A DNA stretch of 64,000 nt from Bacteroidota bacterium. Lineage in GTDB: Bacteria; Bacteroidota; Bacteroidia; AKYH767-A; 2013-40CM-41-45. Of this stretch, positions 1 through 9,579 are shown piece by piece. The notes under the pieces are model-generated. The model saw only the letters and a program-made list of their open reading frames with translations, did not search any database and was not told where the DNA came from. Each line of letters starts with the position of its first letter. The stretch's first letter is position 1. The stretch lies in NCBI GenBank assembly GCA_004295015.1, contig SHNE01000044.1:67998-131997 (forward strand), written 5' to 3'. The position numbers and the translations under genes are program-made.

Positions 1-19
1 TATGTACGACTGATTCCGC

Positions 20-1093
20 TTACAAAAACTTCGGCATTTTATTGAAGTTTTGCTCTTTCCTTCCTCTTAGAACAGGCGTAATAAAACTGAGGTTGAATTC
101 CCAGGCGCTGGCGGAGCCGGTTAGCTTGCGCAATCCTGAAGTATTGATGTCGTAACTTATTCCTAAACCAAATTTGTAATAGTCAAAGCGGGTGGCGAGG
201 ATGAGAGCATCTTGTACACGATATAATGCGCCTAGAGAAAAGAAGGCTTCTTTTTTATATTTAGTGTATTCAGATTTGATCTGAATTTTATTTTTTACCA
301 ATGCCCCAACTATAATTTCTTTCTGCTTTCCCTGGAGTGATACTAGGAAACGAGGATTTATCCAGGTGATGTTTTCGCTTGTTAAAGAAATTTCACTGCT
401 GCCGTGAACACTTATTTTACTTCTGAGTGGAGTCTCCTGACGAGCGTAAAAACTTACGTTCGGGCTGCCAATATGAGCAATACTTGCACCCAGCGAGATG
501 GAATTAATTCCATCAGGTACATAATAGTATAAAACACCGCCATTGAAATCCAGGTAAGTGAATTGTTCGAGCTGCACTAAATCCTGAGAGGGAAGCGTAG
601 GATCAAATGCATCACCATTCCATTGAGAATCCCATGTAGTTTTTGAAAGATCAAGACCCATCTGGTTTAGTCCTGCTTGAAATCCTATGGCGAAATAATG
701 ATTGGCATCATTATCCATCGCAGCAACATAAGATGCAGAAGCTTCAATAACGGTATTGGAAAAACCTGCACTTCCTGCCTTATCCTGATAGATCAGCAGA
801 CCTACACCAAAAAAGTTGGTGCCCAGTTTTCCTTTTCCGAGAGGTGCATCAGCCGCAACATGTATAGTTGAATATCCTTTTCCTAAGCCCGACCATTGTG
901 TTCTGTAATTATTAGACAAGCGGAAGGTTCCGTCAAACACTCCAGTTTGTGCCGGATTTATCTGTAAAGGTGTTGTGTTGAATTGTGAAAAGTGAGCATC
1001 CTGTGCCGACAGATTCCCGGAAACCATGAAGAGGCAAAGAATACAAACCGCAGCTAAAATATTTTTCATCGATGTGTTTTTATTAGAATTCAT
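20..1093 (-). CDS. PorP/SprF family type IX secretion-linked outer membrane protein
   Basis: The 357-residue product has an N-terminal signal peptide ending at about residue 31 (a second possible start, residue 9, lies just before the hydrophobic core). It then shows the typical PorP/SprF opening: a DAHFSQF motif followed by NPAQTG and later NYRTQWSGLG. Alternating aromatic and glycine-rich strands fit a small outer membrane beta-barrel. Family members sit beside large gliding-type adhesins and help export or anchor them through the type IX secretion system. Here the start codon overlaps the stop of the upstream PKD adhesin gene by one base (TAATG), so the two are very likely co-translated and functionally paired. 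Family assignment is secure; the direct link to this one adhesin is inference from the overlap. Confidence 0.9.
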   Translation of the reverse strand: MNSNKNTSMKNILAAVCILCLFMVSGNLSAQDAHFSQFNTTPLQINPAQTGVFDGTFRLSNNYRTQWSGLGKGYSTIHVAADAPLGKGKLGTNFFGVGLLIYQDKAGSAGFSNTVIEASASYVAAMDNDANHYFAIGFQAGLNQMGLDLSKTTWDSQWNGDAFDPTLPSQDLVQLEQFTYLDFNGGVLYYYVPDGINSISLGASIAHIGSPNVSFYARQETPLRSKISVHGSSEISLTSENITWINPRFLVSLQGKQKEIIVGALVKNKIQIKSEYTKYKKEAFFSLGALYRVQDALILATRFDYYKFGLGISYDINTSGLRKLTGSASAWEFNLSFITPVLRGRKEQNFNKMPKFL

Positions 1094-3150
1094 TACCGTA
1101 CCAGAGTAACATTTCCGGATTCTGTTATTGTCTTCTTGTCATTGTAATTAACTGTGATGACATACATAAATACCGCCGGATCTAAATCCTTTCCTTTATA
1201 ACGACCGTCCCAGCCAATAGATGCATCTGTTGTTTCAAAAACCTTTTCGCCCCAACGATCAAAAATGCTAAAACGGATTCCATACAAATTATTTCCTCTG
1301 AGATATAAGACATCGTTATAGCCATCATCATTCGGAGAGAAGGTGTTCGGAACAAAGAACTTATTGTTATGTAAAATGGTAATGCCAACCTGTCTTATGG
1401 CTATGCAACCGGTGCTGCTGTCGACAATTGCCACAGTATAAATAGTTGAAGTGCTTGGTGTAGCAATCGGGCTAAATCCTCCGGTTGTATCAAGACCCGC
1501 GGAAGGAGCCCAGGAATAGGACGAACCACCACCTGCATTTAGCTGATAGGAACTTCCAAAAAACATGGAGGTGTCAGGACTTACATAAGCACCCGGAACA
1601 CTTTCAACATTGATGTAGGAGTACTTAATGATTGTATCAGATCCATTTTGATTCGTTGCTATCAGGCGAACGTCATAAAAACCATCCACTGCATAGCAAA
1701 TGTTTGTTGGGTTTTGAAGAGAAGATGTGTCAGGACTGGCGCCCGGAAAATACCATGACCATGCGATTGGATTTTCTGTTGAAAGATCAAAGAAGTTCAC
1801 GCAACGGTTTGAGCAAATATTTTGAGTGAAGGTGTTGAAGTCGGCAACAGGCAATGGGCAGGTATCAATGGTGAGGTAATTCGGAATTGTTAAAGTATCA
1901 TAGCCGAATGAATTTCCGGCGATGAGCGTTACATCGTAAGATCCCGGCGTAAAATAGCATATACCCAATGGGTTAGGATTCGTACTGCTGGAAGGAGTTC
2001 CACCGGGGAAAATCCATTCCCATGATGTTGCACCACCTGTACTCAAATCTGTAAAGTTCATACAGGTTCTTTCGCAGAATACCGTGGTATCCGCAATGAA
2101 TGCCGCCGTAGGAGGGTTGCAGGGGTTGACGGTAATATAGTCGACTTTTGTTAGTGTGTCAGAACCATTAATGTTCGAAACGATCAGCTGAACAGAATAG
2201 GTTCCTGCAGCAGGAAAGCAGATGTTTGATGGATTTTGGTCTGTCGAGGTAGAAGGATTGGCTCCAATAAAACTCCAGCTAAAAGAACTTGGGTTACTCG
2301 TGCTTTGATCAGTAAAACTTATGCAGTCATCAACACATAATACCGTATCGCTTGCACTGAATGAGGCAGTAGGAGGCAGAGCTCCTGATAATCTGACGTT
2401 GTCAACGGCAAAAGAAGGACTTGTTCCTGTTCCTCCATTGTCGTTTCTCCATCGGAATCCAATTTTTACATTCGGATTATTATCTGCAGCACTTGGCAAT
2501 GCAACAGTGAATGTCGTCCACACGCCAAATCCAGCACCGCAGGCCTGACTTGTTCTTGGAGGATCAGCAATAAGTATCCAGCTTACTCCGTCCCAAAACT
2601 CAATGGATGTATTATCTATGTTTATAAAATCGTCACCATATTCAAAATAATCAAAAGTCAGAAATATACCTGATTGTCCGCTGCAATCAATGACAGGTGA
2701 TTCAGCTCTTTTATCTGTCAAAACTTCTATTTGAAATCCACCCGGATCATACACAGCCCCGCAGTCTCCTGTGCTGCAAAGTGTGGTTGCATTCGGAGAT
2801 CCGGGAACATTGCCGACATGAAGTGTTCGGTTTGTACTACCGGCATTCGTCTGGCATCCCGGAGCGGAGCAATCTCCCGGATTTAAACCGGGCTCGGTGG
2901 CGCTGATATACCATTCATTTGCAAAAATATCCTGCGCCCCTTGCGGAGTAACGATCCATACTCCATTTGAAGTAACCGTGCTATTTGCGGGATTTCCCTG
3001 GTCACAGGTTCCCCCTGTGCTACCGAAATCTTCAGACCAAAAGCCTTGCGCATTTATTTCTGTTGACGGGCCGCCGAAAATCAGAAGCCCTGCAAGAAGC
3101 AGGGTTTTTATCGGAGACATATTTTTTTTAATTTCTTTTTTCTTGCTCAT
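1093..3150 (-). CDS. PKD-repeat surface protein with gliding motility-associated C-terminal domain
   Basis: The product has about 685 residues from an ATG at 3150. A TTG further upstream would overlap meaB and add no signal peptide, so it was not used; the ATG at 3120 is also possible. A lysine-rich N terminus and hydrophobic stretch ending in INAQ form a signal peptide. A roughly 220-residue beta-rich lectin-like or galactose-binding-like region follows, then three consecutive PKD domains of about 85 residues, each with a paired-cysteine opening and an Asn-Pro-x-x-x-I-C-F/Y signature. An Ig-like segment and a CHU_C/gliding-type C-terminal domain (starts FFVPNTFSPNDDGYND) come last. Such proteins are exported by T9SS and displayed on the surface. 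The PorP/SprF gene directly downstream overlaps it by one base, the classic partner arrangement. The ligand is unknown. Confidence 0.9.
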   Translation of the reverse strand: MSKKKEIKKNMSPIKTLLLAGLLIFGGPSTEINAQGFWSEDFGSTGGTCDQGNPANSTVTSNGVWIVTPQGAQDIFANEWYISATEPGLNPGDCSAPGCQTNAGSTNRTLHVGNVPGSPNATTLCSTGDCGAVYDPGGFQIEVLTDKRAESPVIDCSGQSGIFLTFDYFEYGDDFINIDNTSIEFWDGVSWILIADPPRTSQACGAGFGVWTTFTVALPSAADNNPNVKIGFRWRNDNGGTGTSPSFAVDNVRLSGALPPTASFSASDTVLCVDDCISFTDQSTSNPSSFSWSFIGANPSTSTDQNPSNICFPAAGTYSVQLIVSNINGSDTLTKVDYITVNPCNPPTAAFIADTTVFCERTCMNFTDLSTGGATSWEWIFPGGTPSSSTNPNPLGICYFTPGSYDVTLIAGNSFGYDTLTIPNYLTIDTCPLPVADFNTFTQNICSNRCVNFFDLSTENPIAWSWYFPGASPDTSSLQNPTNICYAVDGFYDVRLIATNQNGSDTIIKYSYINVESVPGAYVSPDTSMFFGSSYQLNAGGGSSYSWAPSAGLDTTGGFSPIATPSTSTIYTVAIVDSSTGCIAIRQVGITILHNNKFFVPNTFSPNDDGYNDVLYLRGNNLYGIRFSIFDRWGEKVFETTDASIGWDGRYKGKDLDPAVFMYVITVNYNDKKTITESGNVTLVR

Positions 3151-3181
3151 GCTTATAAAATCGAAACAATTTACAACTATT

Positions 3182-4114
3182 TTAGGAATCCCCAATCTTT
3201 CTCGTTACATACTGATCTACAAATAGATACAAATTAAAATTTGCTTTTGAAACAGCCAGCTTAATGGCTTCAAGCAATTCCCTTTTTCCTACATCCTTCA
3301 TCCGGGCTTGTTGTATTAAATGATAGGCCTTTTCACAGAGAAGCAAGATCTTCTTTTCTTTCAAATTGTCTGATTGAGTGTGTTCTTCAATTTTATTCAA
3401 CAGTTCGCCAATGCCTGATTTCTGAGTTGCAGAGACTTTTATTACCGGAATGGTCCAGCTTGTTTTACGAAAATCATGTAACATCTTTTCCAGACTATTC
3501 GCCAGGGCATCAGCGCCTTCTCGGTCACATTTATTCACGACGAAGATATCGGCAATTTCCATTATTCCGGATTTGAGCGTTTGGATTTCATCGCCGGATT
3601 CAGGAACGACAACAACGACAGTAGTATCTGCAAGACCGGCGATTTCTACTTCCGACTGCCCTACACCAACGGTTTCTACTATAATCAAATCAAAATCAGA
3701 AGACCTCAACACATCTATCAATTCTATAATTTTCTCTGATAGTCCTCCCAAGGAACCCCTTGTTGCTACTGAACGGATAAATATGTTCGGATCAGTAAAA
3801 TGTTCAGACATACGTAATCTGTCACCCAGCAATGAACCATAGTTGAATGGAGAAGTAGGATCAACAGCGACAATCGCGATTTTTTTGTTTCTTGCTGATA
3901 ACTCGGCAAGCATCCCATTGATTAGGGTGCTCTTTCCTGCACCGGGAGGACCTGTTACACCTATTACCGGAATTGATGTGTTAATTTTAAGTTTGGATAG
4001 GAGCTCTCTACTGCCCTGAAGATCATTTTCAACAATGGTGATAGCACGCGCCAATGCTTTACGGTCACCTTGCGCAATGAGCTTTAATGTTGAATCTGAT
4101 GTCAGAAGGTCCAT
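3182..4114 (-). CDS. meaB: Methylmalonyl-CoA mutase-associated GTPase MeaB (ArgK family)
   Basis: This 310-residue P-loop GTPase carries a Walker A segment GPPGAGKST, the family signature DPTSPFNYGSLLGDR, a Walker B-like ETVGVGQSE and the guanine-specificity motif NKCD. MeaB/ArgK proteins protect and reload adenosylcobalamin on methylmalonyl-CoA mutase in the cytoplasm. Length and motifs are canonical. The mutase genes are not in the window. The gene is divergent from the GT2 gene, with an 84-base gap holding a promoter-like element on the minus strand. Its stop lies 32 bases upstream of the adhesin start, so read-through into the adhesin genes is possible. Confidence 0.93.
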   Translation of the reverse strand: MDLLTSDSTLKLIAQGDRKALARAITIVENDLQGSRELLSKLKINTSIPVIGVTGPPGAGKSTLINGMLAELSARNKKIAIVAVDPTSPFNYGSLLGDRLRMSEHFTDPNIFIRSVATRGSLGGLSEKIIELIDVLRSSDFDLIIVETVGVGQSEVEIAGLADTTVVVVVPESGDEIQTLKSGIMEIADIFVVNKCDREGADALANSLEKMLHDFRKTSWTIPVIKVSATQKSGIGELLNKIEEHTQSDNLKEKKILLLCEKAYHLIQQARMKDVGKRELLEAIKLAVSKANFNLYLFVDQYVTRKIGDS

Positions 4115-4131
4115 TTGTGTCTTGAATCAGA

Positions 4132-4162
4132 CAAAGAAACAAGAAAGGAACCGACCATCAAA
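4132..4162 (-). promoter_or_regulatory. Predicted Bacteroidota-type promoter for meaB
   Basis: On the minus strand TTTG (4159-4162) is followed after 19 bases by TTTCTTTG (4132-4139), one mismatch from TANNTTTG. It lies 18 bases upstream of the meaB start. The spacing fits the -33/-7 promoter known in this phylum. Confidence 0.5.
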
Positions 4163-4198
4163 ACAGAATGAGGAAATATATTAAATTGCAGGCCTGAG

Positions 4199-4960
4199 AT
4201 GTCGAAGATAAAACTTTCAATAACTATTATAACCTTCAATGAGGAGCGAAATATCGCCCGTTGTTTGGACTCAGTAAAGGATATCGCCGATGAAATTGTT
4301 GTCGTTGATTCTTTCTCATCTGACCGTACCGAGGAGATTTGCAAGCGGTATAATGTGCGATTCATTAGAAATGCTTTTGTCGGTCATATTGAACAGAAGA
4401 ATTTCGCTTTGGATCAGGTTTCCTTTAAACATGTGCTTTCATTGGATGCAGATGAGGCTTTATCGCCTGAACTTTTACGTAGCATTGAAGTTCTCAAGGA
4501 AAACTGGAATGATGAAGCCTATAGCATCAGCCGTTTAACGAATTACTGCGGAAAATGGGTCCGCCATGGTAGCTGGTACCCGGACAGGAAAGTCCGGCTT
4601 TTCATTAAAGGAAAAGGGAAGTGGGCAGGAGAGAACCCACACGATGCATATATTCCGGATGAGAACAGCATTATTCGTAAACTGAAGGGAGATTTATTGC
4701 ACTACTCTTATTATAGTACGGAAGGACATATCGCACAGGTTAACAAATTCACTTCTGTAGGGGCGCAGAGTGCATTTAAGGCCGGACAAAAGGCAAACAG
4801 CTTTATGCTTTTATACAAACCGTTCTATAAATTCATCAGGGATTATTTTTTCAAGTTAGGATTCATGGATGGCTATGCAGGTTTTGTGATAGCAAGAATA
4901 TCTGCACATGCCACTTTTTTAAAGTATGTGAAGTTGATCGAACTTCAAAAGAAAAAATAA
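4199..4960 (+). CDS. Family 2 glycosyltransferase, LPS core (WaaE/KdtX-like)
   Basis: The 253-residue protein begins with the GT-A signature SITIITFNEERNIARCLDSV, followed by DEIVVVDSFSSDRT and a metal-binding SLDADEAL motif. The middle region (KWVRHGSWYPDRKVRLF) matches the WaaE/KdtX-type LPS core glucosyltransferases. No N-terminal membrane anchor is apparent; a C-terminal amphipathic segment may bind the inner membrane. The stop is one base from the start of the GT9 gene, so the two form an operon for lipopolysaccharide core assembly. Donor and acceptor sugars cannot be read from sequence. Confidence 0.88.
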   Translation: MSKIKLSITIITFNEERNIARCLDSVKDIADEIVVVDSFSSDRTEEICKRYNVRFIRNAFVGHIEQKNFALDQVSFKHVLSLDADEALSPELLRSIEVLKENWNDEAYSISRLTNYCGKWVRHGSWYPDRKVRLFIKGKGKWAGENPHDAYIPDENSIIRKLKGDLLHYSYYSTEGHIAQVNKFTSVGAQSAFKAGQKANSFMLLYKPFYKFIRDYFFKLGFMDGYAGFVIARISAHATFLKYVKLIELQKKK

Positions 4961-4961
4961 G

Positions 4962-5996
4962 ATGGCTAAAATCTCAGGCATAAAGAAAATACTCATCAGT
5001 CGCACCGACGCAATTGGCGACGTGATGCTTTCTCTGCCATTAGCAGGCTTATTAAAGGAAATGATCGGCAAAGATTTGAAAATCGCCTTTTTTGGAAAAA
5101 CATATACATATGACGTTGTTAATTCCTGTGAATATGTTGATGAATTTTATAATTACGATACGTTTAGCAACTTTGATCAGGCAGGGAAGGTTGCATTTTT
5201 GAAGGAGATAGGTGCCGATGTTATTCTGCACGTATTTCCTCGTGAAGCGATTGCTTCTGCAGCCAGACAGGCCGGGATTCCGCACCGCATTGGAACGACG
5301 CATCGATTATACCATATTTGGAATTGTAATCATCTTGTTTCTTTCAGCAGAAAAAATTCCACATTACACGAAGCCCAACTAAATACATTTCTTTTAAAAG
5401 ATCTTGGTCTAATAGAAATTCCAACGATCGAGAAGCTGGCTTCGCTCTATGGTTTCACGAAAATATCTCCGCTACCGGTAAAATTTTCAGACCGACTGAA
5501 GGACACAAAATTTAAATTGATTTTACATCCCGGCTCCAATGAAAGTGCACGGGAATGGAATAAAGTTCACTACCGGGATCTTATTCGATATCTTCCGCCT
5601 GAAAAGGTGCAGATCATTATAACAGGTACCGGGAATGAACTCTCCGGACTGAACGAATGGCTTTCTTCCCTTCCGGAAAATGTGATTAATTTCGTAGGTC
5701 GATTAGAGCTTGAAGAACTAATCTCCCTGATAAACACTTGTGACGGATTAATCGCAGCAAGTACCGGTCCCTTACATATTGCTGCTGCTTTGGGTAAACA
5801 TGCGCTGGGAATTTTTCCTCCGATTCGCCCGATGCACCCCGGACGGTGGGCTCCTATTGGAGAAAGGGCTGAAGTGGCAGTTGTAAAAAAAGCATGTTCG
5901 GATTGCCGAACCGAACCCCGGAAATGTCATTGTATTAATGAAATAAGTGCAACTGAAATTGCTGACAGAGTTACAGCCTGGTTAAATATTAAGTGA
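4962..5996 (+). CDS. Family 9 glycosyltransferase (ADP-heptose:LPS heptosyltransferase type)
   Basis: The 344-residue protein starts with KKILISRTDAIGDVMLSLPLAG, the GT9 N-terminal signature, and has the C-domain motif LHPGSNESAREW and a donor-site segment STGPLHIAAALG. A cysteine-rich patch near the C terminus (CSDC...CHC) is common in this family. GT-B heptosyltransferases add heptose or a related sugar to the LPS inner core. The gene is coupled to the upstream GT2 gene and converges on the O-antigen ligase gene with a nine-base gap, which places it in an LPS locus. Confidence 0.9.
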   Translation: MAKISGIKKILISRTDAIGDVMLSLPLAGLLKEMIGKDLKIAFFGKTYTYDVVNSCEYVDEFYNYDTFSNFDQAGKVAFLKEIGADVILHVFPREAIASAARQAGIPHRIGTTHRLYHIWNCNHLVSFSRKNSTLHEAQLNTFLLKDLGLIEIPTIEKLASLYGFTKISPLPVKFSDRLKDTKFKLILHPGSNESAREWNKVHYRDLIRYLPPEKVQIIITGTGNELSGLNEWLSSLPENVINFVGRLELEELISLINTCDGLIAASTGPLHIAAALGKHALGIFPPIRPMHPGRWAPIGERAEVAVVKKACSDCRTEPRKCHCINEISATEIADRVTAWLNIK

Positions 5997-6005
5997 TTCG
6001 TCATT

Positions 6006-7589
6006 TTAAATTTCGGATTTCTCCTCACGCTTTTGTGAAAATAAAAACAAGGAAAGGAATAACACGACAAAAGTTACTCCGGATTGAGTCTCCAGCGTAT
6101 CTTCAGTGAGCATAGACAGCGTTGCGATCAACCAAAAGCTGAGAAAGAGATAGTCTTTCCACATACCTGATTTAAAAAAGCAGTAAAATAAAACAAAAAT
6201 AAAATAGATGAGTATCGGTATCCCAAGGCCAACACCGATGGCAAGATACTGGTTGTGCGCCCGTAGACGATATTTTTCATCTAATTGGCTGTTAGTTTTT
6301 ACGTACTCATTTTGATATGCAGCAGGCATATCTCCTGTTCCAACTCCAATCAAAGGATTACTTGAAATAATTCCGATTGCCGCCTTCCAAAATTCAAACC
6401 GTTGAGTAACGGAATGCCCACCGGGATTTTCACCCCGACGGTATTGGTCGAACTCCCAAATTATCTGGATGAGGCGGATTCGTGCATCTGATAAATTTTG
6501 GTATTTCACATTTGCAATTCCTTTCTCCACAGATTTTATTTCTTCCTCGCTGAGTGTGGCCAATCCTTCTGAGTCCTTTCTCAAGCCTTTCGAACTTAAA
6601 AAACGAATCAAGGTAAATCTCAATGGTTGCCCACGTTCATCCAGTGAATCATAAGGAATGCTGCTTAGCTTGTTCCAGTCGGCACGTAATTCTTCATCAC
6701 ACACATATACCCAAATCGGATAGCCGTTTTCGTATAGCTTCTGGTTTTTCTGGAATATATAGGTGTTCCCTTTTTTGGTTTTTTCTGTAATGTCTATTTC
6801 ATATTCATGTTTAACATTGTATTCCTCTATGATATTTCTGATTTCAAAAACCAACAATGAGGTTATGAGAACCACCGAGAGAATGACCAGAACTCTTGTC
6901 CATAGTCGCGAAGCACGGTATCCGGCTATAGCCAGGTGAACAAGTCCGGTGATTAATACCAGCACCAACCCGGTCATTGATTCGATGAAGACTAGAAAAG
7001 CAGCGAACCAAATTATTAATATGGAAATGAAGAAGAACGAAGAAAATTCTTTTGCTTTCCATGAAGAGTTCGCTTTTTGTATTAGTATAAATATGGATAG
7101 ACAAACAAATAGAGCGAATCGGATGTGTGAAATATTAAAAATAAAAATGTCGCGTATGTCATGAATTTCACGCTGAATAATTCCCGAGTAAACAGCCATA
7201 CTTACCAAAGAGCCTGCGAAAACAGCAGCGATAAAAACGGATAGTAAACATTGGAATTGTTTTTTAGACAAAGGCTCTGAGCCTGAAAGTACCAGCGGTA
7301 AAATTAATAGAGGCAGTTTAATTCGCAAATCCTTAAATCCTTCTTGCAGATCGTCTGTCCAGGCCAGACCGAGCAGATGCAGTAACCACAGCGAGGTGAT
7401 TAAAACTGCGCTTGGGTTTGAAAGGAATTTTTTAAATTTTTTAGCAATGGAACCTTCAATAAAAAAGGATCCGATTATAAAAAACTGCGATAAGCTTGTC
7501 AGGAATAATGACAATGGCAAGCCTGCAACAAGCATCATCAAGCCGGTATATAGCAGAAAATTTGATTGCTGTAGCCTGTTAAAGTTCAT
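6006..7589 (-). CDS. O-antigen ligase / Wzy-type polymerase family membrane protein
   Basis: The 527-residue protein has about ten to twelve hydrophobic segments. A large hydrophilic loop at about residues 230-385 precedes the signature NPLIGVGTGDMPAAY and RAHNQYLAIGVGLGI, the Wzy_C motif region of WaaL/Wzy proteins with its conserved His and Arg. These integral inner membrane enzymes join undecaprenyl-linked glycans to lipid A core or polymerise O units. The loop is long for the family and is probably periplasmic. The neighbours GT2 and GT9 support an LPS role. Ligase and polymerase cannot be separated by sequence alone. Confidence 0.85.
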   Translation of the reverse strand: MNFNRLQQSNFLLYTGLMMLVAGLPLSLFLTSLSQFFIIGSFFIEGSIAKKFKKFLSNPSAVLITSLWLLHLLGLAWTDDLQEGFKDLRIKLPLLILPLVLSGSEPLSKKQFQCLLSVFIAAVFAGSLVSMAVYSGIIQREIHDIRDIFIFNISHIRFALFVCLSIFILIQKANSSWKAKEFSSFFFISILIIWFAAFLVFIESMTGLVLVLITGLVHLAIAGYRASRLWTRVLVILSVVLITSLLVFEIRNIIEEYNVKHEYEIDITEKTKKGNTYIFQKNQKLYENGYPIWVYVCDEELRADWNKLSSIPYDSLDERGQPLRFTLIRFLSSKGLRKDSEGLATLSEEEIKSVEKGIANVKYQNLSDARIRLIQIIWEFDQYRRGENPGGHSVTQRFEFWKAAIGIISSNPLIGVGTGDMPAAYQNEYVKTNSQLDEKYRLRAHNQYLAIGVGLGIPILIYFIFVLFYCFFKSGMWKDYLFLSFWLIATLSMLTEDTLETQSGVTFVVLFLSLFLFSQKREEKSEI

Positions 7590-7634
7590 ACGGAATAAAA
7601 AATGCCGGATTAATAGTATAAATTTCCGAATGAA

Positions 7635-9326
7635 TTATTTCCCTGTTGCCTTGGCATTGGCATTCAGACTGCCATTTAAAATGCCGGTATATTGAGCCTG
7701 GTCACGTAAAATGTCAATCGCTTTTTTTAATTCAGAGTCATTGTTCAATGAAGCTTGTATCCTTCCGGTTTGAAAGTAGTATCGTGAAATAATTTCTTCT
7801 TCCAGAAGCTGTACAATTTCATCCTTGTATTTTTTTACATCCTGCTGTTTACTATGTGAAAGTTTGGATTTTAATGCTTCAAACTCCGTAGCGATTTCCG
7901 TAAAAGATTTTTCGTCTTCAGCCTTTTGTTTTAATTCCTGCAATTCCTTTTCGCTTCCTGTAACGTAGTCATACTCTTTATCAGAGATATAGGCAGTGAA
8001 TTCCTGAAAGTCTTTTTCACTCAGTTTAAAAATGTTGGCCGGGTCAATCGAGGGATGTGTTCTTAAATATAACGAAGCAAAATCGAAAATAATATTTTTG
8101 TTCACTAAACTCGTGGTGATCTCGGAACGTTTTGGGATTTCTGTAATGACATCAGGTAAAACACCGCCGCCATCGTATACAGTTCTTCCTGCGAGAGTTT
8201 TGTATGGACGCATAAGTGAGTCGGAAACCTTTCCTACGCTTCCATCTGCGTTTCGATTGATGTAAACAAGAGCCTGAATGCACCTTCCACTGGGAATATA
8301 ATATTTGGCTGTAGTTATTTTTAGTTGTGAATTGTAACTAAGAGGTCGCGTTGTTTGAACAAGCCCTTTACCATAGCTACGTTGCCCTACAATAATTCCC
8401 CTGTCGAGATCCTGTATCGCACCCGATACGATTTCGGATGCGGAGGCTGAACCACTATTAACCAATACGGCAACCGGTGTTCCGGTATCTATTGCTGAGT
8501 TTATCGCTTTGTAGCTTCGGTCAAGATCCTTGATCTTTCCACGAGTGCTCACGATTTCTTGTCCGCGTTCAACGAAAGTGTTGGATACATTTACTGCTTC
8601 ATGCAATAATCCTCCCGGATTTCCGCGAAGATCCAGCACAATGCCATTGACTGTATTTTTCTCTTTTAATTCCTTAAGTGCTTTTGAAACTTCATTTCCG
8701 GCATTCTCTGTGAAGTGACTCAGTTTAATGTAGGCTATCCCATTGTCGGCCATTCCGTAGTAAGGAACATTTTTAACTTTTATTTCTTCGCGTGTAATCA
8801 AAAACTCAAGTTTTTTTTCTTCGCCTTCTCTTTTAATCAGCACTTTGACTTGTGTTTTTGGAGAACCTTTCAGTGCGCGGCTCACATCATCAGTCTTTTT
8901 TCCGCCTGTGGATTTTCCATCGATTTCAAGTATAACATCGCCGGCACGAAGTCCTGCTTTCTGTGCAGGGTAGCCTTCATATGGATCACTTATTATAATT
9001 GAATTATCTCTGGTGCGAATCAAAGCTCCAATCCCTCCGTATTGCCCGGTTGTCATGAATCGGTAGTCTTCAATTTCGGATTCAGGTATATAGCTTGTAT
9101 AAGGATCCAGAGATTCCAGCATTGCATCCATACCGGTTTTCATCAGCTTTCCCGGATCTGTTGAATCTACATAATACATATTCACTTCACGATAAAGCGA
9201 ACTGAAAATGTCCAGGTTTTTTGATATTTCAAAATATTGATCTACAAAGCTGTAGCTGCCTATCGATACGATGCAGGTAAGCACTACAACTAGCCAGATC
9301 CTGATTTTTCTTTGAACTATTTTCAT
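7635..9326 (-). CDS. S41 family C-terminal processing peptidase
   Basis: The 563-residue protein has one N-terminal membrane or signal segment (about residues 9-28), a PDZ domain (about 85-175, with GLRAGDVILEIDG) and an S41 protease core. The nucleophile serine lies in NSGSASASE and the paired lysine in RSYGKGLVQ. A C-terminal helical extension of about 150 residues is typical of the Bacteroidota forms. Tail-specific proteases cut C termini of periplasmic or envelope proteins. The gene lies 19 bases downstream of yidD in what looks like one transcript from DUF4271 through hemD, rnpA and yidD. Confidence 0.93.
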   Translation of the reverse strand: MKIVQRKIRIWLVVVLTCIVSIGSYSFVDQYFEISKNLDIFSSLYREVNMYYVDSTDPGKLMKTGMDAMLESLDPYTSYIPESEIEDYRFMTTGQYGGIGALIRTRDNSIIISDPYEGYPAQKAGLRAGDVILEIDGKSTGGKKTDDVSRALKGSPKTQVKVLIKREGEEKKLEFLITREEIKVKNVPYYGMADNGIAYIKLSHFTENAGNEVSKALKELKEKNTVNGIVLDLRGNPGGLLHEAVNVSNTFVERGQEIVSTRGKIKDLDRSYKAINSAIDTGTPVAVLVNSGSASASEIVSGAIQDLDRGIIVGQRSYGKGLVQTTRPLSYNSQLKITTAKYYIPSGRCIQALVYINRNADGSVGKVSDSLMRPYKTLAGRTVYDGGGVLPDVITEIPKRSEITTSLVNKNIIFDFASLYLRTHPSIDPANIFKLSEKDFQEFTAYISDKEYDYVTGSEKELQELKQKAEDEKSFTEIATEFEALKSKLSHSKQQDVKKYKDEIVQLLEEEIISRYYFQTGRIQASLNNDSELKKAIDILRDQAQYTGILNGSLNANAKATGK

Positions 9327-9345
9327 AATGATTTAGATTATTGTA

Positions 9346-9579
9346 CTAGGGCAATGGGTCATAGCCATGTCCTCCCCATGGATGACAGCGGGATAATCTT
9401 TTTATGGTGAGATAGGTTCCTTTAAGTGGACCATATTTTTTTATCGCCTCAATTCCATATTGAGAGCAGCTGGGAGTAAAGCGACAAGAGGCTCGAAAGA
9501 AAGGAGATATGGCGCCTTGATACAAGCGGATGATTCCTATCAGAATTCGTACGAGTATTTTTTTAAAAAATTTCAGCAA
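9346..9579 (-). CDS. yidD: Membrane protein insertion efficiency factor YidD
   Basis: The 77-residue product contains the family core CRFTPSCSQYGIEA and ends in WGGHGYDPLP. YidD is a small membrane-associated helper of YidC-mediated insertion. The only start that keeps the whole conserved N terminus is a TTG at 9579, which overlaps the end of rnpA by 17 bases; no in-frame ATG is available. The rnpA-yidD order is widely conserved, but here rpmH is not adjacent, as is common in Bacteroidota. Confidence 0.93.
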   Translation of the reverse strand: MLKFFKKILVRILIGIIRLYQGAISPFFRASCRFTPSCSQYGIEAIKKYGPLKGTYLTIKRLSRCHPWGGHGYDPLP

